Positions 29,202 to 38,143 of a stretch of 64,000 bases of DNA are shown here, in pieces; positions within the stretch are counted from its first letter, which is position 1, and each line of letters opens with the position of its first letter. The DNA is from a virus. Position numbers and translations under genes: made by a program. The notes beneath the pieces were generated by a model, which saw nothing but the letters and a program-made list of their open reading frames with translations, did no database searches and was not told the DNA's origin. Where the stretch lies: the IMG/VR virus record IMGVR_UViG_3300002460_000024, positions 1 to 64,000 of that record, one strand, 5' to 3'.

Positions 29202-29563
29202 TATTTAAAATCTGTTTGGTTTAATAGTTTCTTGATTACCTCCTGTTCATGTTCTGAGAAGGTGCGACGTAATTTATCTGCCAACTTTACCCAATCCTCT
29301 GTTGAGTGAGTAACCCACCAGTTCATTAAATCCGTTTGACCATTTTTGGCCGCTCTGGTTATTACCTCGTTTGCTATTCCCAACTTTTCAAGTTCAGTTA
29401 TTATAGCGCACAAATGCCCCTCCAACTTTACCTTGTCATTTTGAAGTAAAATAATAGATTCTTTGTCGTCGGGGTGATGGATGGCTTTTCCTTTTGATCC
29501 TTCCCTAAACCCTACATCATATCCACAATTATAATCACTTTGTCCTGAATCACCACACGGCAT
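29201..29563 (-). CDS. Conserved-type phage protein, 120 residues
   Basis: Begins MPCGDSGQ; later LCAIITELEKLGIANEVI, WWVTHSTEDW and FSEHEQEVIKKLL. The combination is familiar from Bacteroidota phage hypotheticals. Mainly helical. A promoter box and a terminator lie upstream at 29657-29664 and 29594-29620. Function unknown. Confidence 0.6.
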   Translation of the reverse strand: MPCGDSGQSDYNCGYDVGFREGSKGKAIHHPDDKESIILLQNDKVKLEGHLCAIITELEKLGIANEVITRAAKNGQTDLMNWWVTHSTEDWVKLADKLRRTFSEHEQEVIKKLLNQTDFK

Positions 29564-29593
29564 AATATTTTGTTTTAGTTAATCTTTAAAACG

Positions 29594-29620
29594 AAAACCC
29601 CTACGTTTTATTGTAGGGGC
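29594..29620 (-). terminator. Rho-independent terminator
   Basis: CCCCTAC (29598-29604) and GTAGGGG (29613-29619) around eight bases; on minus a T-rich tail GGTTTTCGTTTT follows. Ends the glycosyltransferase operon. Confidence 0.85.
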
Positions 29621-29656
29621 TCCCAGAGAAATAAGTAAAAAAGCTATAGATGGGAT

Positions 29657-29664
29657 CAAATATA
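29657..29664 (-). promoter_or_regulatory. Promoter box TATATTTG
   Basis: Minus-strand box only 37 bases upstream of the terminator hairpin, so transcripts from it would meet the terminator before the gene at 29563. Either most are attenuated or it makes a short RNA. Confidence 0.45.
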
Positions 29665-29668
29665 ACAT

Positions 29669-31348
29669 TTATTTCATTGCTTTTGTTTTTTCTATCACTT
29701 CATCTACCGTAATAGAATGAAGTGGCTTTTTAAATATCCAGCTATTGTTTGTTCGATCGTAGACCTTCTCTGGATCTAACCACGCGCTTAAAACTAAAGT
29801 TGGGGTATCGAATAATCCCGCCATGTGAGCGCCCCCTGATTCATTACAGATCACCAATCCCGCTCCTTTAATCAACCGTAACACATCAAATAATGATATA
29901 GGCAAATGCTCTCCGGGTATGTTCTTACAACGGGCTACAAATTGGTCACAGATTATTACTCTTTGGCCTGACGCTATTAATCTTGTCGCCAACTCAATCC
30001 AATACTTCAAAGGCCAAGCCCTTATACTATCTATTGGCCCCACAAATGGGAATAATACCGTCACCCCCTCATATCCTTCTAATGAGGTAATATGTTTAAC
30101 CGGAATATTATATGGTATTGTTTTTAATTTCTTGCAATACCAATCTTTTAAAGAACCTTTTATTTTCTCTGCATATTCTTTTCTCTGATCTTCCGGCAAA
30201 CTGTCCTCATTTGAAGTTAGGTCTATATCTATTGGGTCGCCGTGGTAGCTACATATTTTAACTCCCGGAAGTTTTAAGACGCTTGCTAGTTGTAGATTTA
30301 CGGTGACGTAAAGCTTGATCCCACGCCCCGGATTTTCCATCATCCATCCCATGAGGGCGTAGGCCATACATATAAAATCACCTACGCCCCTATCTTTCAT
30401 GAGAATTCTAATCGGTGCCGTATATTTGAATTCGTGTTTATTTAGTTCTGCAGTTACTTCTTTTCGGTCGAGTTCTATTAAAACCGAGTGAGAGTCGGCT
30501 TCACCAGCGTATACTTCCAACATTAATGGCGTCGCCACTAAGCCAGACACATACAATACATCCGGTCTATTCCCTTCTAACCCTCCTCCTTGTAATACTG
30601 GTGGAGTGAAATAATCAATCTTAAAAGTTTTCATGTTTAAAATAAACATCCCCTGAACGTAAATCCATCCCTGTACCTCATCTTCAAATCGAACGTGCCA
30701 CATCCCAATATAATGTTCATTCTCGAAGTGGGTAATGGCTGATAAGGAGAGGAAGGAGCTTCCTGGGAGCATCTTTTTTACATGATCTGCTAATCCGGTT
30801 TCGTGGAAGGTGTGTTCTCGCCAAGACCATCCTTCGAGTTTAAATATCCTGAGTGGATCTAAACTGTATAAAATATAAAGCTCGTCATTATGGACTATTG
30901 GGAGCCAGTTTTTCTCTCCAATTTTTCTGTTTACGTATGGAAGCTCACAATAATCTACAAATTCGATTGTGCTGCGGGTTACTTTGGAAATAACAGGTTT
31001 TATGAAAGTCGAGTCCTCCCAGCCCCGTTTTGTTATACACATCGTATGGATTGCGTATAGCTCTCCTTTGTATCTAAAAAGGCGAAAATCCTCTATTTTT
31101 GAGTGAGGTGGATAGCCTTTTTTTTCGAGGTGATAAATATTATCTATCTCTCCGGCCCTCATTTTATCAATCTTTTCTACGATTAAAGAAACCGTAGAAT
31201 CGTTGGTATAATAATGTGAAATCGGCTCTACCCGAACGATAAATTCCCTTACCCATGTATCGTGAGAAACACAGGACGGATTAAATACACCACCATCACT
31301 GTTTGGTAGGGAGCCTTGAGAAAGGAGTCTATGCTTTTTTAGTATCAT
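29669..31348 (-). CDS. Fusion: GH130/GH43-like beta-propeller and GT9-like glycosyltransferase
   Basis: 559 residues. The first 300 residues resemble five-bladed propeller sugar enzymes (FNPSCV, EDFRLFRYKGELYAIHT, EKNWLPIVHNDELYILYSLDPL). Residues 300-559 look like GT9 heptosyltransferases (TVLFPFVGPIDSIRAWPLKYWIELATRL, then LIKGAGLVICNESGGAHMAGLFDTP). The protein could trim or phosphorolyse a glycan and add a sugar to host surface or virion glycans. First gene of several sugar and methyl transfer genes. Substrate unknown. Confidence 0.65.
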   Translation of the reverse strand: MILKKHRLLSQGSLPNSDGGVFNPSCVSHDTWVREFIVRVEPISHYYTNDSTVSLIVEKIDKMRAGEIDNIYHLEKKGYPPHSKIEDFRLFRYKGELYAIHTMCITKRGWEDSTFIKPVISKVTRSTIEFVDYCELPYVNRKIGEKNWLPIVHNDELYILYSLDPLRIFKLEGWSWREHTFHETGLADHVKKMLPGSSFLSLSAITHFENEHYIGMWHVRFEDEVQGWIYVQGMFILNMKTFKIDYFTPPVLQGGGLEGNRPDVLYVSGLVATPLMLEVYAGEADSHSVLIELDRKEVTAELNKHEFKYTAPIRILMKDRGVGDFICMAYALMGWMMENPGRGIKLYVTVNLQLASVLKLPGVKICSYHGDPIDIDLTSNEDSLPEDQRKEYAEKIKGSLKDWYCKKLKTIPYNIPVKHITSLEGYEGVTVLFPFVGPIDSIRAWPLKYWIELATRLIASGQRVIICDQFVARCKNIPGEHLPISLFDVLRLIKGAGLVICNESGGAHMAGLFDTPTLVLSAWLDPEKVYDRTNNSWIFKKPLHSITVDEVIEKTKAMK

Positions 31349-31539
31349 AAAGCTCCATCTCCATTTACTTTTTTTATCTCACCACCACAAACCGGACAAT
31401 TAACCGACCCATATATTAAACCATAACGAGCCGTCCAGTCCTCTGGATTAACTAGAATTTCAGAACTGCACGTAAAACATTTTTTCTTAACTGGTCTTTC
31501 AACCTTCGGTGTCCAATTGGATCTTTTAATTATTTCCAT
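31345..31539 (-). CDS. Zinc-ribbon protein, 64 residues
   Basis: CFTCSSEI and CPVCGGEIK form a two-CxxC zinc ribbon in a short basic protein. Overlaps the sugar enzyme gene by four bases and the next gene by ten. Likely a small nucleic-acid or protein adaptor. Confidence 0.65.
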   Translation of the reverse strand: MEIIKRSNWTPKVERPVKKKCFTCSSEILVNPEDWTARYGLIYGSVNCPVCGGEIKKVNGDGAL

Positions 31540-31811
31540 ACAAAATCTTTTACTGGTACAAAGCCTCCGTTGGCCTCTATTTCCGAATCATAATACCCAT
31601 GAGCCACTAACGTCATTGGGTCTAAGTGATATTTCCCCTTTTCTGCCAACGGTAATCCTTTTGGAATAAAGAACTCAATCAAATAATATTCCCCGTTCTC
31701 ACAAATAATATCTCGCCAATCATCCGTTTCCTTTTCACAGGTTCCATATCTTACTATACCTATTCCTGGTATGCTGATTGAAAAACGTTTCTTTCCGTGA
31801 GTGGTGAGCAT
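31530..31811 (-). CDS. Hypothetical protein, 93 residues
   Basis: Beta-rich (FSISIPGIGIVRYGTCEKET; YYLIEFFIPKGLPL). No known family. Between a zinc-ribbon gene and a helical 60-residue gene in the same operon. Motif copy GCGACGGAATTAAT (31817-31830) lies just before its ATG. Confidence 0.55.
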   Translation of the reverse strand: MLTTHGKKRFSISIPGIGIVRYGTCEKETDDWRDIICENGEYYLIEFFIPKGLPLAEKGKYHLDPMTLVAHGYYDSEIEANGGFVPVKDFVWK

Positions 31812-31812
31812 A

Positions 31813-31995
31813 TTATGCGACGGAATTAATGTGATTTTCTAAAACTCTAATAGCCTCTGTAAGTTCTATTATATATGGATCGGTTATTGGCTTATTAAAA
31901 TTAATAAGTGGTATAAATCCATTTATTTCTGGGCCTGCATTCTCTTGCATTCTGTCCAAAATAGCTTTTTGTAAAATAGTAATTGCGTCTCTCAT
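31813..31995 (-). CDS. Hypothetical protein, 60 residues
   Basis: Short, helical at both ends (DAITILQKAILDRMQENA; IIELTEAIRVLENHINSV). Adjacent genes on both sides are 1-2 bases away. Its last codons are a motif copy. No family recognised. Confidence 0.5.
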   Translation of the reverse strand: MRDAITILQKAILDRMQENAGPEINGFIPLINFNKPITDPYIIELTEAIRVLENHINSVA

Positions 31996-31997
31996 AA

Positions 31998-32612
31998 TTA
32001 ATCTTTAAAAACATCTGAATTTTTATTTCCTTCTGCCAGCCATCTATTTTCTGCTGCCTGTGCTAGATGCAAATTTAACTCATGGCACTCAACGGCCTTT
32101 GCTGCCGGCACAAACCCAAACTCTATAGGCTTCCTAACATAAGCGGCGTCCCCCACAATCGTTTCAACTAAATCGTGCTGTTTTACAAATTTAGCCCATG
32201 CATTATGCCCTCCCCAAGTACGGTCATCCGACCACAAGTACCCTCCAGGCTTAAGGCATTGCCATCCAAATTCATATTCATAGGTTTGACACTTTATATC
32301 ATGATCCGAATCGTGCAAAAACAAATCAAATGGGCCTATCTTTTGGTAAAGATCAATCAGGGCAACTTCACTTTTTTGCTCAATTAATTTATGATTCCGA
32401 TGTTCAAATCGATGAGGAAACCAAGCGTTTTTATCAATGGAAAATAACCTGTAGTCTAAATTATATTTATCCATTGCGTCCAATATAAAAACTGAGCTTA
32501 CACCAAATCCACTTTCAACCACAGTTAAAAGTTTGTGTTCGATTATAAAGTCGGCTAATGCTTTTTGGAATCTTGATCCATCACATTCTGGCAATAATTC
32601 TTTTACTGTCAT
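31998..32612 (-). CDS. SAM-dependent methyltransferase (Methyltransf_24-like)
   Basis: 204 residues. LTVVESGFGVSSVFILDAM matches motif I of Rossmann methyltransferases (Glu-x-Gly-x-Gly), FSIDKNAW motif II, FDLFLHDSDHD motif IV and LKPGGYLWSDD the post-IV loop. It resembles the methyltransferase modules of the next gene. Likely methylates a sugar or small molecule. Overlaps that gene by four bases. Confidence 0.7.
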   Translation of the reverse strand: MTVKELLPECDGSRFQKALADFIIEHKLLTVVESGFGVSSVFILDAMDKYNLDYRLFSIDKNAWFPHRFEHRNHKLIEQKSEVALIDLYQKIGPFDLFLHDSDHDIKCQTYEYEFGWQCLKPGGYLWSDDRTWGGHNAWAKFVKQHDLVETIVGDAAYVRKPIEFGFVPAAKAVECHELNLHLAQAAENRWLAEGNKNSDVFKD

Positions 32613-34747
32613 ATCGGAAGGTCATTGTTATACTGTGTTGCTAATCTAGGAAAAATTCCGTAGGTCTTGAGATGGGGAAAAGTGTGAAATACCAAACTCA
32701 AATCACTACTTGCATAACAATCTCTCTGTGTCTGAATTATAAATGGTAATGCTTTCCTGGCAACCAAATATGCGTGGCCGCAAAATGGATAGCCAGTACG
32801 AGGTGTAAACTCATAAACATTTCCTTTAACGTGTCTAGTTGTTTTACCTTCATTACAACAGCTTCCTACCCACAACCAATCAAAATCAGCCGGAACATTC
32901 TCAAGTTCTTTTGCTAAATGATGTAGTGCGTCTGGAATAAACTCAGCATCACACTCTAAAAATAAAAAGTGATCAAACGGTAAAACATTAGCAATTGAAT
33001 ATAGAAGATAAACGGAAAGAAATTGAGCCGTATAACCTGGACCAATATTATACCCTGTGCCAGGATTATCCTTGTCGTAAGTGTGATTTCCTAAGATGCC
33101 GAAACTTTGACCATGTATTCCAGCAACCTCAATAATATTTTTTATCCCTACCTCTTCAAAATGAGCCATACCTCTTTTCCATCTGTCTATCCAATATTTA
33201 TTTCCAGAAGGATCGTCAGGAATATATAAAAGCATCGGCTGCACTTTTAATGGGCCAATTTGCATACCTCCACGCAAAGCAATATCAAAGGGGGTGATGG
33301 GTATTTCGGCACAAGGTGGTTTTAATGACGGATCATAAATTGGAAATGATTTTCCCTCTTCTTTAATTAAGGTATCTTCAATGGGGGCGGTATCATTCAT
33401 AGGTTTGGGATTTATAACTGTTACTGTTAATTTTTCTTCTACTTTGTTTTTTGATTCGGCTAATATTTTAGACACATCAACCTTCTCTCCATCTTCGGAT
33501 AACTTGCGATATATTTTCCAATCCCTACCATCACCCTCTTCTATAAATAAAATTTCTTCAAACCCGTAATTTAAAATAAGCTCTTGCGCTTTTTGGGTAG
33601 TAGGCCAGTTGGCATCGTCAAAGTGTATGTAGCCACCGGGCCTTACAAGGGGGGCGTAAGTAGCAACGTCCTGACAACTAATTTCCTCACTATGGTTTCC
33701 ATCTATACTGCAAATGTCTATTTGAGTAAACAGCGCAAATGCCTCAGAAGATTTAAAACGAATTATATTAGAATAGTCGGTTAAGTCCTCACTAATCATT
33801 AATTCGACTACGTCCTTGTGTAACTTTTTAAAATCAACCTTATCTGGATCAGTCCACCAATCGTCATTCTCTTTATCGTTTGTTCCTTCGGTACACGGTG
33901 CCCCTTCCCACGGATCTATACCAAAACATTTTCCTTCTCCGTTTGATTTGTGAGCCATAGCCATTGCGTACAAAAACCTTCCCCCAAACACACCAATATC
34001 TACACTCACTTTGGCTTTTGATTCGATTACGAGGTTATATAGGGCCTTACATTGCTTTGCTGTTCCCCATCCTGGTAGGCTCATTACTTTTTCTTCTAGT
34101 GGATCTGTGGCGACGGCATCTTTAGATACCAAAGTTGATTTTGTATCTGTCTTTTGGTAAACAGTCCACTCACATTTATCAGAATCCACCTCTTTTAAAA
34201 ACTCTACAAAGCCATGTTCTAAAATTTTCCTTTTAGCTTTTGGCTTCGTTCCCCAATCGGAATTGTTAAATACCAAATACCCTTCGGCTTTAACTAAAGG
34301 AGCGTAATTGTTTACATCTTCCATTGTTACTTCTGGTGATGGATTGCCATCGATATACAATACGTCAATATCTTTAAACTGACCAAACGCATCCTGTGAT
34401 CTTTTCTTTACCAGTTCCACGCAATCCATAAGACCCGCTTCCGTCAATCCTAAAATCATCTGATCATAAACCGTATCAAAATCCATTGAGGTCCAGTATT
34501 CGTCGTGGTCTTTATTTACGTTTCCCTCTAGTGAGGCTTGGTAATCATAAGGATCAATGCCATAATATTTTCCACCTGTCTCTTTACAGGCGCTTGCGAG
34601 TGCTATAGCTGCTCTACCACCAAATGTTCCAATCTCCACCACAACCTTAGCGTCGCACCTCTTAACCAACTCATGTAATGTGTTAGCTTTTTTTATGGAG
34701 CACCAGCCGGGGAGCGACGAAATTAATGTTTCAAGTTTTTCTGTCAT
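32609..34747 (-). CDS. Fusion: two methyltransferase domains and a glycosyltransferase-like domain
   Basis: 712 residues. Two tandem copies of a TylF/Methyltransf_24 type domain: VVVEIGTFGGRAAIALASA near residue 33 and VSVDIGVFGGRFLYAMAMAH near 235, each followed by LYIDGNPSPE or CSIDGNHSEE and YLVFNNSDW or YIHFDDANW. From about 490 a GT-A-like domain follows (MLLYIPDDPSG, HFLFLECDAEFIPDAL, CGHAYLVARKALPF). The enzyme likely builds and O-methylates a glycan. The start codon is close to a motif copy (34748-34761) and another lies in the first codons (34711-34727). Confidence 0.7.
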   Translation of the reverse strand: MTEKLETLISSLPGWCSIKKANTLHELVKRCDAKVVVEIGTFGGRAAIALASACKETGGKYYGIDPYDYQASLEGNVNKDHDEYWTSMDFDTVYDQMILGLTEAGLMDCVELVKKRSQDAFGQFKDIDVLYIDGNPSPEVTMEDVNNYAPLVKAEGYLVFNNSDWGTKPKAKRKILEHGFVEFLKEVDSDKCEWTVYQKTDTKSTLVSKDAVATDPLEEKVMSLPGWGTAKQCKALYNLVIESKAKVSVDIGVFGGRFLYAMAMAHKSNGEGKCFGIDPWEGAPCTEGTNDKENDDWWTDPDKVDFKKLHKDVVELMISEDLTDYSNIIRFKSSEAFALFTQIDICSIDGNHSEEISCQDVATYAPLVRPGGYIHFDDANWPTTQKAQELILNYGFEEILFIEEGDGRDWKIYRKLSEDGEKVDVSKILAESKNKVEEKLTVTVINPKPMNDTAPIEDTLIKEEGKSFPIYDPSLKPPCAEIPITPFDIALRGGMQIGPLKVQPMLLYIPDDPSGNKYWIDRWKRGMAHFEEVGIKNIIEVAGIHGQSFGILGNHTYDKDNPGTGYNIGPGYTAQFLSVYLLYSIANVLPFDHFLFLECDAEFIPDALHHLAKELENVPADFDWLWVGSCCNEGKTTRHVKGNVYEFTPRTGYPFCGHAYLVARKALPFIIQTQRDCYASSDLSLVFHTFPHLKTYGIFPRLATQYNNDLPI
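34711..34727 (+). repeat. Dispersed motif inside the methyltransferase fusion
   Basis: GGAGCGACGAAATTAAT, minus reading Leu-Ile-Ser-Ser-Leu-Pro; a second copy, GTGACGTAATTAAT, follows at 34748-34761, only 20 bases on. Confidence 0.8.
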
Positions 34748-34756
34748 GTGACGTAA

Positions 34757-34972
34757 TTAATCTTTTATTTCTTTTATTTGTATTGCGGCATCATGTGGAA
34801 CAACGGCCACAATGGTAGCGCCCCTTTTAATAACAACATTTCCTGAAATTAATATAGGATTTCCCCGTGGGGTTTTACTCTCCAAAACATCTCCCTCTAC
34901 TGTAAATGTAGGTATTGATGGCATAACATTAGGATTGCCATATCCAGCTAAAAATATATGGTATTTTTTCAT
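34757..34972 (-). CDS. Hypothetical protein, 71 residues
   Basis: Beta-rich (YHIFLAGYGNPNVMPSIPTFTVEGDVLES; NVVIKRGATIVAVVP). Overlaps the GroES stop by four bases, so produced with the chaperonin genes. Could be a small accessory or an unrelated structural peptide; no family recognised. Confidence 0.55.
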   Translation of the reverse strand: MKKYHIFLAGYGNPNVMPSIPTFTVEGDVLESKTPRGNPILISGNVVIKRGATIVAVVPHDAAIQIKEIKD

Positions 34973-35343
34973 ATCACTGCGAATATATCTGTTTGACTCA
35001 TTAATAAAAGATCTTTACCTTCTAAAGTAACCTCTACTCCAGCGTGTTTAGCGTATAAAACTACATCTCCTACTTCTAGGGGGGCGACGCCACCTTTCCC
35101 AGGACCCACAGCAACTACAAGCCCTTTCATTGGTTTTTCTCTTGCACTTTCTGGTAAGACTAACCCATTTCCGAGAGCTATTTCTCCTTCAATTGGTTCA
35201 ATAACTATCTTGTCGAATAAAGGTCGGGTTACGCCGGATGATTGACGTCGCCAATTCTCAGCAAACTCGTCTAACCCTAATGCGCCAACCTCAAACGTCG
35301 TTCCTGGTGCGCAGAGTACACTTAAATATTCTTCAAACTTCAT
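34969..35343 (-). CDS. groES: GroES-like co-chaperonin with N-terminal extension
   Basis: 124 residues from the ATG at 35343, which follows the GroEL stop by one base. The GroES domain starts near residue 39 (VTRPLFDKIVIEPIEG), has the mobile-loop tripeptide region NGLVLPES, KGLVVAVGPGKGG, LEVGDVVLYAKHAGVEV and ends DIFAVI. The 38-residue extension (MKFEEYLSVLCAPGTTF) is not part of bacterial GroES and may tune the ring for a phage substrate. It caps the GroEL encoded just upstream. A second-class motif copy (35083-35097) lies inside. Confidence 0.88.
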   Translation of the reverse strand: MKFEEYLSVLCAPGTTFEVGALGLDEFAENWRRQSSGVTRPLFDKIVIEPIEGEIALGNGLVLPESAREKPMKGLVVAVGPGKGGVAPLEVGDVVLYAKHAGVEVTLEGKDLLLMSQTDIFAVI

Positions 35344-35344
35344 T

Positions 35345-36934
35345 CTAATATTCTTTAGGTTTAGGATCACTTACAACACACTCCGTAGTTAAGAAAATAG
35401 CTGCAATAGATGAAGCATTCTCAAGGGCGCACCGACATACTTTTGTTGGGTCGATTACTCCGGCATCAAAAAGATTTTCGATCTTATCAGACTTTACATT
35501 AAAACCAATACCGTAATCGCCTTCAATAATTTCTTTTGCTATGGAATCAATTTGCTCTTTAGACTTTCCAGCATTGCGAAGTATCTGGTCAAACGGTTCT
35601 ATAATTGAACTTCGAACAATCAGGGCTCCGGTTAATTCGTCTCCAGTAATACCTAGTGTTGTGAAAAAATCTAAACTTTTCATAAATGCCGTACCACCTC
35701 CAGACAAATATCCTTCCTCATTCGCCGCCCTGGTAGCACACAAAGCGTCATCAATACGATCTTTTTTCTCTGTAGCTTCTGTTTGGGTGATGGCTCCTAC
35801 TTTTAGCGACGCGATCTTTCCTATCATCTTTGCTAGTCTACTTTTTAACTTAGCTGCCTGGACCTCGTTAGCCCCCTCAATTTCGGTACGGATCTCGTCG
35901 CACCTCTCGGTAACAGATAGCCCATCACCGGCCCCATTCACAAATAATGTTGAATGAGCATCCACAATAACTTTCTCCGCACTACCACAATCTTTTAAAG
36001 TTGCCTTTTCAATTGTTCGTCCTGCGGCATCAGAGATAAAAGTAGCTCCAGTTAAAACACAAATATCTTCAAGTGCCCGTTGGCGATCATCCCCGTATTC
36101 GGGAGCTAGCACCACGCATAAATTAATTTTGGCTTCCTTCATATTACCGTAAATTAACTGCAAAGCCTCGCCCTCAATCCGATCTACAATCAATAAAATA
36201 GGCTTTGGTTGGTTTACCGCTTTTTCTAAAAACGGCAATAACTCTTTATATGTAGATAGTTTTTTATCGGTGACGAGAATAATCGGGTGTTCAAATTCAC
36301 AGGTACGTCTTTTTGTGTTGATATAAATAGGATGCATTAATCCACGATCAATCTTCATTCCATTCACTATCTCTACGTAGGTTTCATGGGTTTTTGAATC
36401 GGTGACGTTAATTTCCCCTTCTTTACCTACCTGAGTGAAGGCGTCGGCAATAAGTTTTCCTATTTCGGGATCGTTATTGGCCGATATGGTAGCAATTTGT
36501 ATTAATGTTTCCTGGCTGTCTACATCTTTTGATAATTCTTTTAGCCTTTTTACGACGGCATCTGTAGCCTTCTCAATTCCTTTTTTAAGGTCCACTGGAT
36601 TGGCGCCTTCGTCGATAGCCTTTAGTCCAGCGGTGATGATGGCTTGAGCAAGAACAGTGCTACAAGTGGTCCCATCTCCGGCATCGGCTAATGTTTTAAA
36701 GGCCACCTCCTTAATTAGGGTGGCTCCCATATTTTGAATTGGCTCTACTAAAGTGATTCCTTTTGCTACAGTAGCTCCATCTTTTGAGATGTGAACAGGT
36801 CCGTAACCGTTGCCTATTAAGACATTCCGACCACCAAATCCCATTGTAACTTTAATTGCGTCGGCCACAATATCCACTCCTATTTTTACTTTGTCTCTAC
36901 CTTCCTTGTTTTGAGTAACGTTTTTAAATGACAT
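35345..36934 (-). CDS. groEL: GroEL chaperonin
   Basis: 529 residues, near the bacterial 540-548. KDGATVAK at 51-58, AGDGTT with Asp87 for ATP hydrolysis, and VGAITQTEATEKKDRIDDALCATRAANEEGYLSGGGTA match the equatorial and apical signatures. The C-terminus (SDPKPKEY) lacks the Gly-Gly-Met tail of host GroEL. Phage-encoded GroEL is rare and is thought to fold capsid or other large virion proteins when host GroEL is limiting. Directly followed by groES, and preceded by a terminator and promoter gap at 36935-37062. Confidence 0.95.
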   Translation of the reverse strand: MSFKNVTQNKEGRDKVKIGVDIVADAIKVTMGFGGRNVLIGNGYGPVHISKDGATVAKGITLVEPIQNMGATLIKEVAFKTLADAGDGTTCSTVLAQAIITAGLKAIDEGANPVDLKKGIEKATDAVVKRLKELSKDVDSQETLIQIATISANNDPEIGKLIADAFTQVGKEGEINVTDSKTHETYVEIVNGMKIDRGLMHPIYINTKRRTCEFEHPIILVTDKKLSTYKELLPFLEKAVNQPKPILLIVDRIEGEALQLIYGNMKEAKINLCVVLAPEYGDDRQRALEDICVLTGATFISDAAGRTIEKATLKDCGSAEKVIVDAHSTLFVNGAGDGLSVTERCDEIRTEIEGANEVQAAKLKSRLAKMIGKIASLKVGAITQTEATEKKDRIDDALCATRAANEEGYLSGGGTAFMKSLDFFTTLGITGDELTGALIVRSSIIEPFDQILRNAGKSKEQIDSIAKEIIEGDYGIGFNVKSDKIENLFDAGVIDPTKVCRCALENASSIAAIFLTTECVVSDPKPKEY

Positions 36935-37010
36935 GCTTTTTATTTTATTTAAGTTAAAACGACATTTTTACCGATTATTGTGTAAAAGTATAAGTTTTTC
37001 TCAAATAAAA

Positions 37011-37038
37011 AACCCGACCTCTAACAAGATCGGGTTTC
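37011..37038 (-). terminator. Rho-independent terminator
   Basis: AACCCGACCT and AGATCGGGTT arms around CTAACA; on minus the hairpin ends GGGTTTTTTATTTG. Separates the 337-residue virion gene from groEL. Confidence 0.85.
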
Positions 37039-37062
37039 AAAATAAACATTAACAGAAAAAAA

Positions 37063-38076
37063 CTAGGTTGCTACAAAGGTGTACACCGCAGACCAGTCTG
37101 TAGTTCCAGATGCATTACGCACCCTTGCGTACCACGTACCAGCCGTAATCTCTGGCAACGAAAGTATTGTACTAACGGTTTCAATGTCAAATACAATCTT
37201 ATCTGTTGCGAAATCAGAATTAGATGCCACCTGAATATTATAGCCTGTTGTGCAGGTCGCTCCGACCCCAAGCTCTTTATCGGTGTCATCCCAAACCGAA
37301 TCAAAGTAAGCGTACTCAGTACAATCTCCTTGTGTTCCGCTACCAGAAGCACTTCCACCAGTACAAGTAAATAACTGACTAACGATAGGAATAATAGTTC
37401 CATCAGACTTAGTAGCGATTACTCGAATAGCGTCGTTCAACACCACATCCGCAGTTTGGAACTGGAAGGTGATAGCAGCAGTACCCGCAGCAACGCTAAT
37501 AACGTTGGTGTTGATAGAATGCCATGCATCTCCAGTTTGAACTTGAAGGTTTAGAGTAACAGCCTGGTTCACGTTGTAAGTGAATGCCTGGGTGTTGTTA
37601 CTACATGCTCCGAATGTTCCTGTGAAGTCAATGTTGTCAGAAATGTTGTTTAGAAATACCATTTGAGCCTCTAGATCAGTAGAGTTAATCTGGTACTTGA
37701 ATTTAACTAAAGCGTTTAGTCCGTTGATAACGAATAAAAGTACGTTACCTCCGTCCTCAATGCCGTACAGAATGTCACCTGTCCGAACAGATACTTGAGC
37801 CGTGTTAGCGACGTCATTAATCTTGTCTGGAGTAAAGTTATAAACTGCGTTAGGATCAGTGGAACCAGCAATAGAGGCTTGAATAGTCTCAACATTGCCG
37901 CTTACCTGAATACCTTGTTTAGGGGTAGCGAGGTTAGTTCCATTGTACAATAATTGCGTGACGTTGTCAGAGACTCTGGAAGCCCCCGAAAGGCGACTTA
38001 CATTGTACATCTGCTTACGTGGTGGATCAAAGCTTTGTGTGCTTTTTCTCAACACCGAAAATATATTGACAATCAT
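37063..38076 (-). CDS. Virion structural/appendage protein, 337 residues
   Basis: Beta-rich and low in Cys, with a C-terminal part (YFDSVWDDTDKELGVGAT, then SLPEITAGTWYARVRNASGTTDWSAVYTF) that looks like a fibronectin type III or Ig module. Such modules are common on phage decoration and tail proteins. Own promoter (38093-38100) and terminator. Motif copy inside (37808-37821). Exact role unknown. Confidence 0.6.
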   Translation of the reverse strand: MIVNIFSVLRKSTQSFDPPRKQMYNVSRLSGASRVSDNVTQLLYNGTNLATPKQGIQVSGNVETIQASIAGSTDPNAVYNFTPDKINDVANTAQVSVRTGDILYGIEDGGNVLLFVINGLNALVKFKYQINSTDLEAQMVFLNNISDNIDFTGTFGACSNNTQAFTYNVNQAVTLNLQVQTGDAWHSINTNVISVAAGTAAITFQFQTADVVLNDAIRVIATKSDGTIIPIVSQLFTCTGGSASGSGTQGDCTEYAYFDSVWDDTDKELGVGATCTTGYNIQVASNSDFATDKIVFDIETVSTILSLPEITAGTWYARVRNASGTTDWSAVYTFVAT

Positions 38077-38092
38077 ATAATGATATAAGCCT

Positions 38093-38100
38093 CAAATATA
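38093..38100 (-). promoter_or_regulatory. Promoter box TATATTTG
   Basis: Minus-strand TAnnTTTG, with TTG about 20 bases upstream, 17 bases before the ATG at 38076. Good fit to Bacteroidota promoters. Confidence 0.65.
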
Positions 38101-38143
38101 GAAATTTACATCACTTATACAATAAAATGTTGTTAGTATCGTT

